A DNA stretch of 39,694 nt from Patescibacteria group bacterium (GTDB lineage: Bacteria > Patescibacteriota > Patescibacteriia > 2-12-FULL-60-25): the NCBI GenBank assembly GCA_022703155.1, contig JAKLEH010000005.1, positions 1 through 39,694 on the forward strand, given 5' to 3'. The position numbers and the translations under genes are program-made. Shown piece after piece: positions 1-7,941 of the stretch. Position 1 is the first letter of the stretch. Each line of letters opens with the position of its first letter. The notes under the pieces were generated by a model. It was not told the origin of the DNA. It saw only the letters and a program-made list of their open reading frames with translations, and ran no database searches.

Positions 1-123
1 GCGCCGCTGCGCAGCGCTTTGGATGGCCGCAAAATCAAACGCGAACTCGGCTGGAAACCTGAGGTTGAGCTGGACGAGGGTTTGGGGCTGACGGTCGAAT
101 GGTTCAGGTCGCGCACCGTGTAG
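1..123 (+). CDS. C-terminal end of a dTDP-glucose 4,6-dehydratase-like NAD-dependent epimerase/dehydratase (partial)
   Basis: Frame 1 is open from the window edge to a TAG at 121-123 and encodes the last 40 residues of a protein. The segment [10 protein letters not shown] followed by an E-G-L-x-x-T-V-E-W-F pattern is the typical C-terminus of RmlB-type dTDP-glucose 4,6-dehydratases and related SDR sugar-nucleotide epimerases. These make activated deoxysugars for surface polysaccharide. The catalytic domain lies outside the window, so the exact substrate cannot be decided. The ABC exporter that follows would fit a surface-glycan locus, but that link is inference. Confidence 0.75.
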   Translation, partial: APLRSALDGRKIKRELGWKPEVELDEGLGLTVEWFRSRTV

Positions 124-182
124 CGCGAATCGCGCATCGTCAGGCGTTTCGCGATACGCGTCGTGCGTTACGCGACCGGACG
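122..182. repeat. intergenic degenerate word repeat (tcgcg/acgcg type)
   Basis: Variants of gcgaatcgcgc, tttcgcgatacgcg and gcgttacgcgacc follow one another directly after the stop codon. The same vocabulary recurs at 18326-18434. No open frame or tRNA-like fold explains it. Confidence 0.6.
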
Positions 183-183
183 G

Positions 184-210
184 TTGACGAAACCGTCTTT
201 TTCGTATAAG
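184..210 (+). promoter_or_regulatory. possible promoter of the ABC exporter
   Basis: TTGACG (184-189) and TATAAG (205-210) are separated by 15 bp, slightly short of the 17 bp used elsewhere in the window. It lies about 55 bp upstream of the TTG start at 264. Confidence 0.4.
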
Positions 211-263
211 TTGCGTTTTCACACAAAAACAAAAAAACTCAATCCAACCGTTGAGGTGGCACC

Positions 264-2171
264 TTGGAAAACTCAAAAGACAAATTCGACCTGTCGACTT
301 TCAGCCCCACCTGGCGCGACCATCTCGTGTCGTTTTGGCAGGCTTTGCGCGATATCAAGCAAGCGCATCCGCGCGGCTTCTGGATGCTGATCGGCGCGCA
401 TGCTCTAAGCACGCCGTTCGCCATCCTCAAAGTCTATACTCTCAAGCGCATGACCGACGCCTTCTCGGGTTCTGGTTGGCATTGGTGGGTGTTGGCCTTT
501 GCGGCCACAATTCTGTTCGACAAGGCCCTGTACAACGTTTCGCGGTATTTGGAGTTGGGCCTGCGCTTCCGCTTTGAGCGCCACCGCCAACAGACCATGA
601 TGGAATATACGGACCGCTTAAGGTTTTCGGTGCTCGAAGACCAATCGTACCAGGCTTTCATGGCCACTTTCAACACCAAGCAACACGTGGTGGTGGAGTT
701 TCCCATGATTTTGCTGCGCCTTTTGGGCTCGGTGTTCTCCATGTTGGGTTTGCTGGGCGCCATGGTCAAGTATTTTCCGTGGGCCTCAATCGTGTTCCTG
801 ACATTGTCCATCTTGGTCAGCGTCGTTTTGGGCGCACGCGCGGCCAAGAGGCATCATAGTTTGATCGATTTCCAGTCGCGCGAAGGCCGCAAATGCCGGA
901 TGTCTGAGAACGTGTTCAGCCAGCCGACGTGGCTCATGTCGATCAAAATGATCGGACTGTCCGATGAACTGTTGAATCGATGGCGTGACCTTACGGCCGT
1001 CCTGCTCGGAAAGCGCTTGAGCGATACGCGCGGCAATCGCGGCACGTACGTTGTCGGGAGCGCTTTGACCATCCTTGGCTTCGTGGCTGGCATCGTGATG
1101 ATCAGGATTGGTTCACCCTTTCCCGGCGCGGCCATCTCCACGCTCGTGGTATTCATCTCCACATACCAACAGTTCATCGGCATCGCGGAGAGCGTGACGG
1201 AGAGCGTCCAATGGTTTTTGCGCGAGGCCAAGTACGTCGCCTTCCTGCCCAAGGTATTCGCATTCGACACCGAAGCGCGGGAAGGCCAAAAGGTGGAACG
1301 CGTGGACGCCATCAGATTCGTGGACGTAACGTTTCGGTATCCGGACGCTGCCGTCGACGCCCTGTCTCGTGTTTCGTTCGCCATACGGCGCGGCGAGAGG
1401 GTGGCCATCCTCGGGGATAACGGCGCCGGCAAGAGCACGCTCTTGAGGCTCCTGATGGGCGCGTACGAACCCACGGGCGGCACCATACTGGTAAACGGAA
1501 TTGAGATGTCGAAAATCCTGTGCAGTTCGTTGCGGTCCCGGCTTTCGTGCCAGCAGCAGGACGCTTTTCCTTATTTCGGTACGGCCAAAAGCATCGTCAC
1601 GGACGCCAATGCGGGCCGCCCTTATGATGCGGAACGCTATTCCCTGGCCCTGAGCGTCAGCGGTTGGGGCGACTCGGACATGGCGCGAAAGCTGACCAAG
1701 GGCTTGCCAGAAAAACCAGGCGCGGATCCGATAGAGCGTTATGACGAGGTAAAGATAGGACGCTATTACCATATGCCAGAAGACAAGCCTCTCGGGCTGT
1801 CAGGCGGCGAAGCCAAGACGTTCAACACGGCGCAAGTGTTGTATCGCGAGGCGGATATCCATTGGCTGGATGAGCCTGACGCCCAGTTGGACGCCGCACA
1901 TGAGGTGCGATTCCGCGAGCGGCTAGCCGCGATCGACGACGGCCGTACGTACGTCATCACTTCGCATCGCTTGTCCATCGCGGCCTATGTGGACCGCATC
2001 GTTTTCATGCGCGAGGGCAGCGTGGTGGAAGACGGCACGCCGGCCGAGCTCATGGCGCGCAAAGGCGCGTTCTACGAGGCGTTCATGCGCCAGTTCGGCC
2101 CTTATCTCAAACTCGCCCGTCCGCACCTTGGATTGTTCCTGTCTGAGTCTTCGGATTCGAGAACCAACTGA
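264..2171 (+). CDS. ABC exporter, fused membrane and ATP-binding domains (half-transporter)
   Basis: This 635-aa protein exports an unknown substrate, using ATP at the inner membrane, probably as a homodimer. Residues 1-320 form a membrane domain with about six hydrophobic segments. The ATPase domain follows, with an aromatic A-loop (FRYPD), Walker A GDNGAGKST near residue 384, a Q-loop glutamine, the signature LSGGE, Walker B/D-loop WLDEPDAQLD and the switch histidine in TSHR. The start is TTG at 264, chosen because GAGGTGG lies 5 bp upstream. About 60 residues separate the Q-loop from LSGGE and contain an unusual K-P-G/R-Y-D-E-V-K stretch. It follows a sugar-nucleotide enzyme, so a glycan or glycolipid cargo is possible but unproven. 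Confidence 0.9.
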   Translation: MENSKDKFDLSTFSPTWRDHLVSFWQALRDIKQAHPRGFWMLIGAHALSTPFAILKVYTLKRMTDAFSGSGWHWWVLAFAATILFDKALYNVSRYLELGLRFRFERHRQQTMMEYTDRLRFSVLEDQSYQAFMATFNTKQHVVVEFPMILLRLLGSVFSMLGLLGAMVKYFPWASIVFLTLSILVSVVLGARAAKRHHSLIDFQSREGRKCRMSENVFSQPTWLMSIKMIGLSDELLNRWRDLTAVLLGKRLSDTRGNRGTYVVGSALTILGFVAGIVMIRIGSPFPGAAISTLVVFISTYQQFIGIAESVTESVQWFLREAKYVAFLPKVFAFDTEAREGQKVERVDAIRFVDVTFRYPDAAVDALSRVSFAIRRGERVAILGDNGAGKSTLLRLLMGAYEPTGGTILVNGIEMSKILCSSLRSRLSCQQQDAFPYFGTAKSIVTDANAGRPYDAERYSLALSVSGWGDSDMARKLTKGLPEKPGADPIERYDEVKIGRYYHMPEDKPLGLSGGEAKTFNTAQVLYREADIHWLDEPDAQLDAAHEVRFRERLAAIDDGRTYVITSHRLSIAAYVDRIVFMREGSVVEDGTPAELMARKGAFYEAFMRQFGPYLKLARPHLGLFLSESSDSRTN

Positions 2172-2221
2172 CCCGCCCCGTCGGCACTTGCTGAACGTGG
2201 CGTTTTTGTTTATGGTCGGTT

Positions 2222-2252
2222 CTCCCCCTTTATAAGGGGGAGTTAGAGGGGT
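2222..2252. repeat. REP-like C/G palindrome
   Basis: A run of C's, ttata and a run of G's form a hairpin, followed by agttagagggg. The same layout is inside rsmA at 3108-3138, with a looser relative at 16186-16215. It lies just upstream of tsaC. Confidence 0.65.
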
Positions 2253-2302
2253 ATATTGCTGACAATACGAAACCAACCAACCCATCCGACATCCCGTTAA
2301 TC

Positions 2303-2869
2303 GTGGGCGCCCTCAGGTCCGGCGCGGTTTTGGCGTTTCCGACCGAGACGACTTACGGCCTAGGTTGCGACCCGCGCAACCGCGAGGCTTTGGATAAGAT
2401 TTACCGCATAAAAAATCGGCCGGCCGACAAGTCGTTGCCTTTGGTGGCCGACTCGCTCGAACAGGTCGAGCAGTATTTTTTGACGTCCGACGTGGAACGC
2501 GGCCTGGCCGCGAAACATTGGCCCGGCCCGCTTTCGATTCTGCTTGCGCCCCGTCCTGAATTCCAAAAAGATTTTGAATCCATCATGCGCGACGGTTTGG
2601 TCGCGGTCCGCGCTTCGTCGCATCCTTTCGTACGCGAGCTGACCGCAACTTACGGTTTTCCGTTGACCGCCACGTCCGCGAATTTGAGCGGACAGCCGGC
2701 CTGTTTGTCCGCGGCCGAGGTCGTTGAGGCGTTTAAGGATGCCGAGGTCCGTCCGGATTTGATCGTAGATGGCGGCATGCTCAATCCCAGTGAGCCGAGT
2801 ACTTTGATTAAAGTCGGCAACGACGGGAGCGTGACGGTGTTGAGGCAAGGTGCTATAAAAGTGTCATGA
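2303..2869 (+). CDS. tsaC: threonylcarbamoyl-AMP synthase (TsaC/Sua5/YrdC family)
   Basis: It makes threonylcarbamoyl-AMP from threonine, bicarbonate and ATP, the first step of t6A37 synthesis in ANN-decoding tRNAs. The protein is 188 aa, the short YrdC-only form. Diagnostic motifs are FPTETTYGLGCD near the N-terminus, KIYRIKNRP, then SLPLV, WPGPLSILL, VRASSHPF, PLTATSANLSGQ and PSTLI near the end. The start is uncertain: GTG 2303 is the first usual start codon in frame and has no SD, while the frame stays open upstream through the REP-like repeat, where ATT 2255 follows GAGGGG. The stop overlaps the rsmA start (ATGA), so the two are translationally coupled. Both act on RNA. Confidence 0.9.
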   Translation: MGALRSGAVLAFPTETTYGLGCDPRNREALDKIYRIKNRPADKSLPLVADSLEQVEQYFLTSDVERGLAAKHWPGPLSILLAPRPEFQKDFESIMRDGLVAVRASSHPFVRELTATYGFPLTATSANLSGQPACLSAAEVVEAFKDAEVRPDLIVDGGMLNPSEPSTLIKVGNDGSVTVLRQGAIKVS

Positions 2870-3681
2870 ACCCGACTGAAATACGCGCCATACTTTCGAA
2901 CTTGGGCGGCAAAGCCAATAAAACTTTAGGCCAACATTTTTTAATTGATGAAACGGCGCTGCAAACCATCGTAGAATCAGCGGACATAAAACCCGGCGAT
3001 CGCGTCTTGGAAGTCGGCCCCGGCCTCGGCGTCCTCACCAAGGAACTGATTGTCCACGGCGCTTTGGTCACGGCCATCGAAAAAGACAAGCGTTTTATTG
3101 ATTTAATCTCCCCCTTGTCAAAGGGGGCAGGGGGGGATTGCATCCCGGGCGACGCCTCCAAACTCGATTGGGACGAATTAATGGGAGATAAGCCGTGGAA
3201 GTTCGTGTCCAATTTGCCATACTCGATCACGTCGCTCGCGTTGCGCAAAACCCTATACTCCAAAAACCCGCCCACGACCGTGGTCGTCCTCGTCCAGCGC
3301 GAAGTCGCGGAGCGCGTACTGGCCCGTGACGGCAAAGCGTCTTTGTTGTCGTTGATGGTGGCGTTGGCGTCGACGGACGTCAAAATCGTCCGCCGCGTAC
3401 CGCCCGGGGCTTTTTGGCCGCCGCCCAAAGTCGAATCGGCCGTCGTTCTAATAAGACCGATGACGCAAGACCAAAGACGAAAGACTTGGGGTATCAATCC
3501 GGAAGATGTGATGGCCACGGCAAAAAAAGGTTTTGCTCATCCGCGGAAACTGTTGTTCAGGAACCTGGGTTTGGCTCCGGAGAAGTGGTCGGCCATCGCA
3601 TCGAATTTGAATGTGGACGAAAAAATCCGCGCCGAGGGTTTGTCCGTGGGGCAGTGGGCGGAACTTGCAAAATTGATTTAA
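2866..3681 (+). CDS. rsmA: 16S rRNA (adenine1518-N6/adenine1519-N6)-dimethyltransferase
   Basis: RsmA/KsgA dimethylates the two adjacent adenines of the helix 45 loop of 16S rRNA late in small-subunit assembly, using SAM. The 271-aa protein has the expected order: LGQHFLID, motif I EVGPGLGVLT, the acidic ribose ligand in AIEKD, catalytic NLPYSIT, and the C-terminal helical domain with PPGAFWPPPKVESAVV. Residues about 81-91 (ISPLSKGAGGD) are encoded by a REP-like C/G palindrome, placed in the variable loop before the GDA motif. Residues about 198-208 (TQDQRRK) coincide with an AAAGAC-type word repeat. ATG 2866 overlaps the tsaC stop. All catalytic motifs remain, so it should be active. Confidence 0.95.
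   Translation: MNPTEIRAILSNLGGKANKTLGQHFLIDETALQTIVESADIKPGDRVLEVGPGLGVLTKELIVHGALVTAIEKDKRFIDLISPLSKGAGGDCIPGDASKLDWDELMGDKPWKFVSNLPYSITSLALRKTLYSKNPPTTVVVLVQREVAERVLARDGKASLLSLMVALASTDVKIVRRVPPGAFWPPPKVESAVVLIRPMTQDQRRKTWGINPEDVMATAKKGFAHPRKLLFRNLGLAPEKWSAIASNLNVDEKIRAEGLSVGQWAELAKLI
3108..3138. repeat. REP-like palindrome inside rsmA, in frame
   Basis: ctcccccttg/caaagggggc plus a G-run matches the spacer element at 2222-2252 and is translated as part of RsmA without breaking the frame. Confidence 0.6.
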
Positions 3682-3690
3682 AGCAAAGAG

Positions 3691-3784
3691 CAAAATTCAA
3701 ATTTCAAAAAGTCAGTATCCCTACGGGATATATATTTAATTATGCCGAAGCCTCAAAAATTTTTGCTTTTTGAATTTTGATTTA
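3691..3784. repeat. AT-rich word repeat forming a hairpin downstream of rsmA
   Basis: caaaattcaaatttcaaaaa pairs with ctttttgaattttg about 60 bp later. A small hairpin atccctacgggat lies between. It could terminate rsmA transcription. A T7 run after a weak GC stem at 3785-3815, read leftward, could terminate the minus-strand gene at 3838. Confidence 0.5.
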
Positions 3785-3837
3785 TCAAAAAAACCGCCAA
3801 TCTTTTCAGACTGACGGGCAAGTAAGGTTGTTGCGCA

Positions 3838-4095
3838 TTACGCCGCCCGTCTGGTTGACGGGCGCGCGCTGCGTTCGAGGTAGAGTTCCACGGTTTCGAG
3901 GCTGTCTTCGAGCTTGTCGAGTTCTTCGAAGATTTTGAGGATTTGGTCGTCGAGCTCGGGAGCGGCCAGTTCCGCCAGGTCACGCCAGGCGGCGAAGGCT
4001 TGGCCGATTTTTTCCAAGATGTGGTCGCGCACTTGGCGGACCTGGTCGAGCGACAGGGTGGCGAGCAGGGCGTAATCCGAAGAGATTTTGCTCAT
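3838..4095 (-). CDS. small hypothetical helical protein
   Basis: The product is 85 aa, starting MSKISSDYALLATLSL. I do not recognise the family. It is rich in Leu, Glu, Asp and Arg with a heptad-like centre (IFEELDKLEDSLETVELYLE), so an amphipathic or coiled-coil protein is likely. It has no membrane segment or signal peptide. The start at 4095 is chosen because GGAG lies 7 bp upstream and a good promoter lies about 40 bp upstream; the open frame extends further, but across that promoter. The same promoter type drives the minus-strand gene pair at 4286-4900, which suggests co-regulation. Confidence 0.75.
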   Translation of the reverse strand: MSKISSDYALLATLSLDQVRQVRDHILEKIGQAFAAWRDLAELAAPELDDQILKIFEELDKLEDSLETVELYLERSARPSTRRAA

Positions 4096-4134
4096 GGCGT
4101 TTCTCCGGTTGTTGAATGGGCGAAGGATTGTGTC

Positions 4135-4163
4135 TTTATACCATAAAAATGCGGTTTTGTCAA
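4135..4163 (-). promoter_or_regulatory. sigma70-type promoter of the 85-aa gene
   Basis: On the minus strand, TTGACA (4163-4158), a 17-bp spacer and TATAAA (4140-4135). The spacer start AAACC and its TTTTTATG core are nearly identical to the promoter at 4980-5008. Confidence 0.8.
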
Positions 4164-4175
4164 TCGCCACATCCC

Positions 4176-4204
4176 GTAGAGACGCCATCCGATGGCGTCT
4201 CTAC
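4176..4204. repeat. perfect 14+14 bp palindrome
   Basis: gtagagacgccatc, a central c, then gatggcgtctctac. A REP-like element between two minus-strand transcription units. Confidence 0.7.
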
Positions 4205-4216
4205 CCTCAAACCGCA

Positions 4217-4263
4217 ATAAAAAACAACAGCCTCCGTGCCGAGATGGGTGGCAGGGAGGCTGT
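4217..4263 (-). terminator. rho-independent terminator after the 160-aa gene
   Basis: Read on the minus strand, ACAGCCTCC pairs with GGAGGCTGT and is followed directly by a T-rich tract (TTGTTTTTTATT). Confidence 0.8.
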
Positions 4264-4285
4264 TTGAAGCTAAGCGGTACGTTTT

Positions 4286-4768
4286 TCAGGCCGCGTTTTC
4301 TTGGGCGGCCGTTTCGGCGACGACTTCGATGGTCGGGTACTCGCCGGTCTGGTTCAGGGTCTCGTCGGATTGCGGAGGGACTTCGACGTGTCGGTTGGCT
4401 AGGTCGTGGACGGCCGCGAATTGCCGCAGGAAGTTCTCGAGACGTGCGGCTTCATTGTACAGGACGGACGCTTCGCGCGACTTGTCCTGCGTGCGGTCGG
4501 CGATCTTCTTGGCCTTTTCGCGCATGCCGATCAGGTGGCCGAGCAGGTCGTTGAAGACTTTGCCCACCACGTACGGATCGCCGTCGCGCGCGAAGTCGAG
4601 CAGGATGCCCTTCCTTTCGGTGTCCAGCATGAGCGAACGCAGCGTGTCCTGCGCCAGTTCGTCGCCGTCGCGCCGCAGGATTGCGGCGCTGATGCCCTGG
4701 GGGTTGCCTCTCAGGACGGCTTCTCGGATCTCCTGGATCTCGATGGCCCGCTGGTGTCGTCGGTCCAT
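4286..4768 (-). CDS. hypothetical soluble helical protein
   Basis: The product is 160 aa, beginning MDRRHQRAIEIQEIREAVLR. No known domain is recognised. The sequence is charged and predicted mostly helical, with no hydrophobic segment, and ends in an acidic/Ala tail. The start is secured by a perfect AGGAGG 6 bp upstream. It is the second gene of a two-gene unit: the 40-aa gene ends just before it, with that stop next to this SD. Codons are CTG/ATC/GAG-rich, unlike the TTG/GAA-rich housekeeping genes, resembling the genes at 16348 and 21398-23420. This suggests high expression or a different origin. Confidence 0.75.
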   Translation of the reverse strand: MDRRHQRAIEIQEIREAVLRGNPQGISAAILRRDGDELAQDTLRSLMLDTERKGILLDFARDGDPYVVGKVFNDLLGHLIGMREKAKKIADRTQDKSREASVLYNEAARLENFLRQFAAVHDLANRHVEVPPQSDETLNQTGEYPTIEVVAETAAQENAA

Positions 4769-4777
4769 TGGATCCTC

Positions 4778-4900
4778 CTAGGCGACATTGTTCGCCTTGT
4801 TGGAACTCTGGATCGACCCGCGTCCGGCACACGTCTTGAAGTCCGTCGGTATAGGCGGACCACCACCGGCAACGTAAACGAAAGAACTATTGGCGTTCAT
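4778..4900 (-). CDS. 40-aa small protein with strong SD
   Basis: A short frame starts at ATG 4900 with AAGGAG 7 bp upstream and stops at TAG 4778-4780, which adjoins the SD of the 160-aa gene. The peptide begins MNANSSFVYVAGGG, then proline-rich PPIPTD, and is polar after that with one Cys. It has no homolog known to me. Its own consensus promoter about 80 bp upstream, canonical SD and tight coupling support translation. It may be a leader peptide controlling the downstream gene or a functional small protein. Confidence 0.6.
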   Translation of the reverse strand: MNANSSFVYVAGGGPPIPTDFKTCAGRGSIQSSNKANNVA

Positions 4901-4979
4901 GGCTTTTCTCCTTGGCGGGAGTTGGCTGATTTTGCAATTCGCCCTTCATGATCCGATGTGGTCTTTGAAGGAACTGGCT

Positions 4980-5008
4980 AATTTAGCATAAAAATTGGGT
5001 TTTGTCAA
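4980..5008 (-). promoter_or_regulatory. sigma70-type promoter of the 40-aa/160-aa gene pair
   Basis: On the minus strand, TTGACA (5008-5003), a 17-bp spacer and TAAATT (4985-4980). It is nearly identical to the promoter at 4135-4163, and -35/-10 match the lipoprotein promoter at 39270-39298. Confidence 0.8.
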
Positions 5009-5102
5009 GGGAGCGAACGGCGACTTGCCTTAAATGTTTAAAATTGAAAAATGGCTAAAAAAAGCCAATTTTGTATCCACAATTCGGGCGGCTTGATTTT
5101 TC

Positions 5103-5131
5103 TTGACAAGGTGTATTGGTTCAGCTATATT
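5103..5131 (+). promoter_or_regulatory. 16S rRNA promoter
   Basis: TTGACA (5103-5108), a 17-bp spacer and TATATT (5126-5131), with an AT-rich stretch upstream. Transcription should start near 5138, about 247 bp before the mature 16S end. It is the only strong promoter on this strand before the rRNA. Confidence 0.85.
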
Positions 5132-5145
5132 GCTCGCACCTTCAA

Positions 5146-5214
5146 CAGTTTCGAGTCGCGAGTGACGAGTTCCGAGAGCCATCTCGAAACTAGACACTCG
5201 AAACTAGCCACTGT
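5146..5214. repeat. word repeat inside the rRNA leader
   Basis: Variants of gagtcgcgagtgacgag and ctcgaaactagacactcg succeed one another. It lies downstream of the rRNA promoter and so should be transcribed. Confidence 0.65.
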
Positions 5215-5231
5215 CTGGGGAGCTTGGACAA

Positions 5232-5259
5232 CAGAAGAGTGATCGTCTAAGGAAATACG
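5232..5259 (+). other. 5' arm of the 16S precursor processing stem
   Basis: cagaagagtgatcgtctaag and the following gaaatacg are complementary to 6981-7009 with few mismatches. The roughly 27-bp stem encloses the whole 16S gene, the arrangement cut by RNase III in bacteria. Confidence 0.8.
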
Positions 5260-5384
5260 TTCTTCCGTCCCCCGTAGCTATATGCGAAAGGGGACGTCAC
5301 TCCAGATAGACTGGAGAAAAATTGACCTTCGCATCTCTACCAGGAGTGCGAAGGGTATAAAAATGGGTTGTTCAAGCGATCCAT

Positions 5385-6892
<1,508 letters not shown>

Positions 6893-6980
6893 AGGGAGAT
6901 ACTTCCGACTTTATGTCGGAACATCAACCGAGGTCGTTGATGTATCGCCGAGCTCAGCTCGGAGTGACATCTCATTTCGG

Positions 6981-7009
6981 CGTATTTCCTTCAGATGATC
7001 ACTTTTCTG
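6981..7009 (+). other. 3' arm of the 16S precursor processing stem
   Basis: cgtatttccttcagatgatc and the following acttttctg pair with 5232-5259. Smaller hairpins (acatcaac/gttgatgt; cgagctcagctcg) lie between the mature 3' end and this arm. Confidence 0.8.
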
Positions 7010-7027
7010 GAGTTCAAACAAAAAATT

Positions 7028-7056
7028 TGAACCGCCCGCAAGGGCGGTTTTGAGTA
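7028..7056 (+). terminator. terminator of the 16S transcript
   Basis: ACCGCCC-gcaa-GGGCGGTTTT is a strong GC hairpin followed by T's. It confirms that the 16S is a stand-alone unit. Confidence 0.8.
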
Positions 7057-7075
7057 TCTTATTTGGTACCGAGAC

Positions 7076-7104
7076 TTGACTTTTAACACTTTTCGTGCAA
7101 TATT
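7076..7104 (+). promoter_or_regulatory. promoter of the zinc-ribbon gene
   Basis: TTGACT (7076-7081), a 17-bp spacer and AATATT (7099-7104). The predicted start is about 10 bp before the SD-led ATG at 7122. Confidence 0.75.
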
Positions 7105-7121
7105 GCGGTCGAGGAGGATTT

Positions 7122-7376
7122 ATGGAAGCGTATAAATCCACATGTGAACATTGCGGTCAGACGTACACTTGGGTTGGTTACAAGACAGGCCTCGGTAAGA
7201 CGCCGGAGCAACTTGAAAAAATGCGTACAGATCAAACGGTCTGTAGATATTGTGGCCAATCTGGCCTGGTGACAGTCTTGGATGAAGAATCGGAATTGGG
7301 TCAGGTATCCAAGGCGCAAAACGACCTGATCGTCGGTGTGATTGCCGAAATGATTGGCGGTCCAAGCAAGACTTAA
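7122..7376 (+). CDS. small zinc-ribbon protein of unknown function
   Basis: The product is 84 aa. Cys pairs CEHC (8, 11) and CRYC (41, 44) form a likely zinc ribbon at the N-terminus. The C-terminal 35 residues (EESELGQVSKAQNDLIVGVI) look helical. There is no signal peptide. ATG 7122 is chosen over an upstream in-frame ATG because GAGGAGG lies 4-5 bp before it, within a very short 5' leader. It lies between the rRNA terminator and tRNA-Pro with its own promoter and terminator, so it is monocistronic. A nucleic-acid or ribosome-associated role is plausible from the fold only. Confidence 0.8.
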   Translation: MEAYKSTCEHCGQTYTWVGYKTGLGKTPEQLEKMRTDQTVCRYCGQSGLVTVLDEESELGQVSKAQNDLIVGVIAEMIGGPSKT

Positions 7377-7379
7377 CAA

Positions 7380-7400
7380 GCGGCAACTGCCGTTTTTTAT
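7380..7400 (+). terminator. terminator of the zinc-ribbon gene
   Basis: CGGCA-ac-TGCCG followed by TTTTTT, four bases after the stop codon. Confidence 0.75.
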
Positions 7401-7456
7401 ATAGGAAGAATGTTATGGCGAGAAACGATTAAATTTTTAAGATGTCCTGGTTCCAC

Positions 7457-7485
7457 TTGAACAATATTGGATTGTGTGAGATAAA
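7457..7485 (+). promoter_or_regulatory. tRNA-Pro promoter
   Basis: TTGAAC (7457-7462), a 17-bp spacer and GATAAA (7480-7485). The predicted transcript begins a few bases before the tRNA. Confidence 0.65.
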
Positions 7486-7500
7486 TATCCGGCCAATTTA

Positions 7501-7577
7501 CGGGCTATAGCGCAGTTGGCTAGCGCGCTTGCATGGGGTGCAAGAGGCCGTGGGTTCAAGTCCCACTAGCCCGACCA
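7501..7577 (+). tRNA. tRNA-Pro (anticodon GGG), CCA encoded
   Basis: The cloverleaf is complete: acceptor CGGGCTA/TAGCCCG, D-arm gcgc-agttggcta-gcgc, anticodon stem CTTGC/GCAAG with loop ATGGGGT (anticodon GGG), T-arm GTGGG-TTCAAGT-CCCAC, discriminator A and encoded CCA. The C1-G72 start is typical of bacterial tRNA-Pro. Its 3' half is duplicated 364 bp downstream. Confidence 0.95.
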
Positions 7578-7624
7578 TCGCGTTGAACGCGACCATCAAA
7601 AAGGACCAATTTGGTCCTTTTTGA
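7532..7624 (+). repeat. 93-bp direct repeat, left copy (tRNA-Pro 3' half plus terminator)
   Basis: Identical by eye to 7896-7988. It starts at the anticodon stem-loop and includes the 3' half of the tRNA, a gcgttgaacgc hairpin and the terminator. Confidence 0.95.
7598..7622 (+). terminator. terminator of tRNA-Pro
   Basis: AAAAAGGACCAA-tt-TGGTCCTTTTT. A second identical copy lies at 7962-7986 in the right repeat. Confidence 0.85.
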
Positions 7625-7626
7625 GT

Positions 7627-7632
7627 TATAAT
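7627..7632 (+). promoter_or_regulatory. -10 box for the leaderless GIY-YIG gene
   Basis: TATAAT ends 7 bp before ATG 7640, which predicts transcription starting at the start codon. No clear -35 and no SD are present. Confidence 0.55.
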
Positions 7633-7639
7633 TGTCCTT

Positions 7640-7879
7640 ATGTTTTACGTTTACGTTTTGCGCAGCCTTAAAACGGGTCGTCGCTACGTTGGTCAGACGA
7701 ACGATTTGTGGCGCAGGTTCCAAGAGCACGAAAGCGGCATGACAGAATCCATCAAGCATCAGACGCCGTTCGCAATTGAACGTGTTGAGTTGCATGCGGA
7801 CAGGATTGGGGCCATAAAACGCGAAAGATGGCTGAAGTCGGGTGTTGGCAGGGAATGGTTGGATGATACGAACGGCTAG
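7640..7879 (+). CDS. GIY-YIG superfamily nuclease (UPF0213/YhbQ-like single-domain)
   Basis: This 79-aa protein consists of one GIY-YIG domain: YVYVLRS at the N-terminus, YVGQTNDLWRRFQEH with the catalytic-type Arg, a conserved Glu in ERV, and a C-terminal KRERWLKSG helix. Family members are small DNA nucleases, and similar domains power homing introns and some mobile elements. The gene occupies the unique part between the two tRNA-Pro repeats, so it is the natural candidate for mobilising them, although stand-alone YhbQ-type proteins are also common chromosomal genes. No SD; TATAAT just upstream predicts a leaderless mRNA. The stop lies in ggctag, which resembles the tRNA D-arm. Confidence 0.9.
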   Translation: MFYVYVLRSLKTGRRYVGQTNDLWRRFQEHESGMTESIKHQTPFAIERVELHADRIGAIKRERWLKSGVGREWLDDTNG

Positions 7880-7895
7880 CGGTCGCCGCGGCGAC

Positions 7896-7941
7896 CATGG
7901 GGTGCAAGAGGCCGTGGGTTCAAGTCCCACTAGCCCGACCA
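7896..7941 (+). pseudogene. tRNA-Pro 3'-half fragment
   Basis: An exact copy of tRNA-Pro from the anticodon arm to CCA, without the acceptor 5' strand and D-arm. It cannot form a tRNA. Confidence 0.9.

Larger units (their letters stand above)
5132..5384 (+). other. 16S rRNA leader
   Basis: This stretch has no gene. It holds a word repeat (5146-5214), the 5' arm of the processing stem (5232-5259) and small hairpins, for example around 5322-5355 (ccttcgcatc and gtgcgaagg). I see no convincing boxA antitermination signal. Confidence 0.6.
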
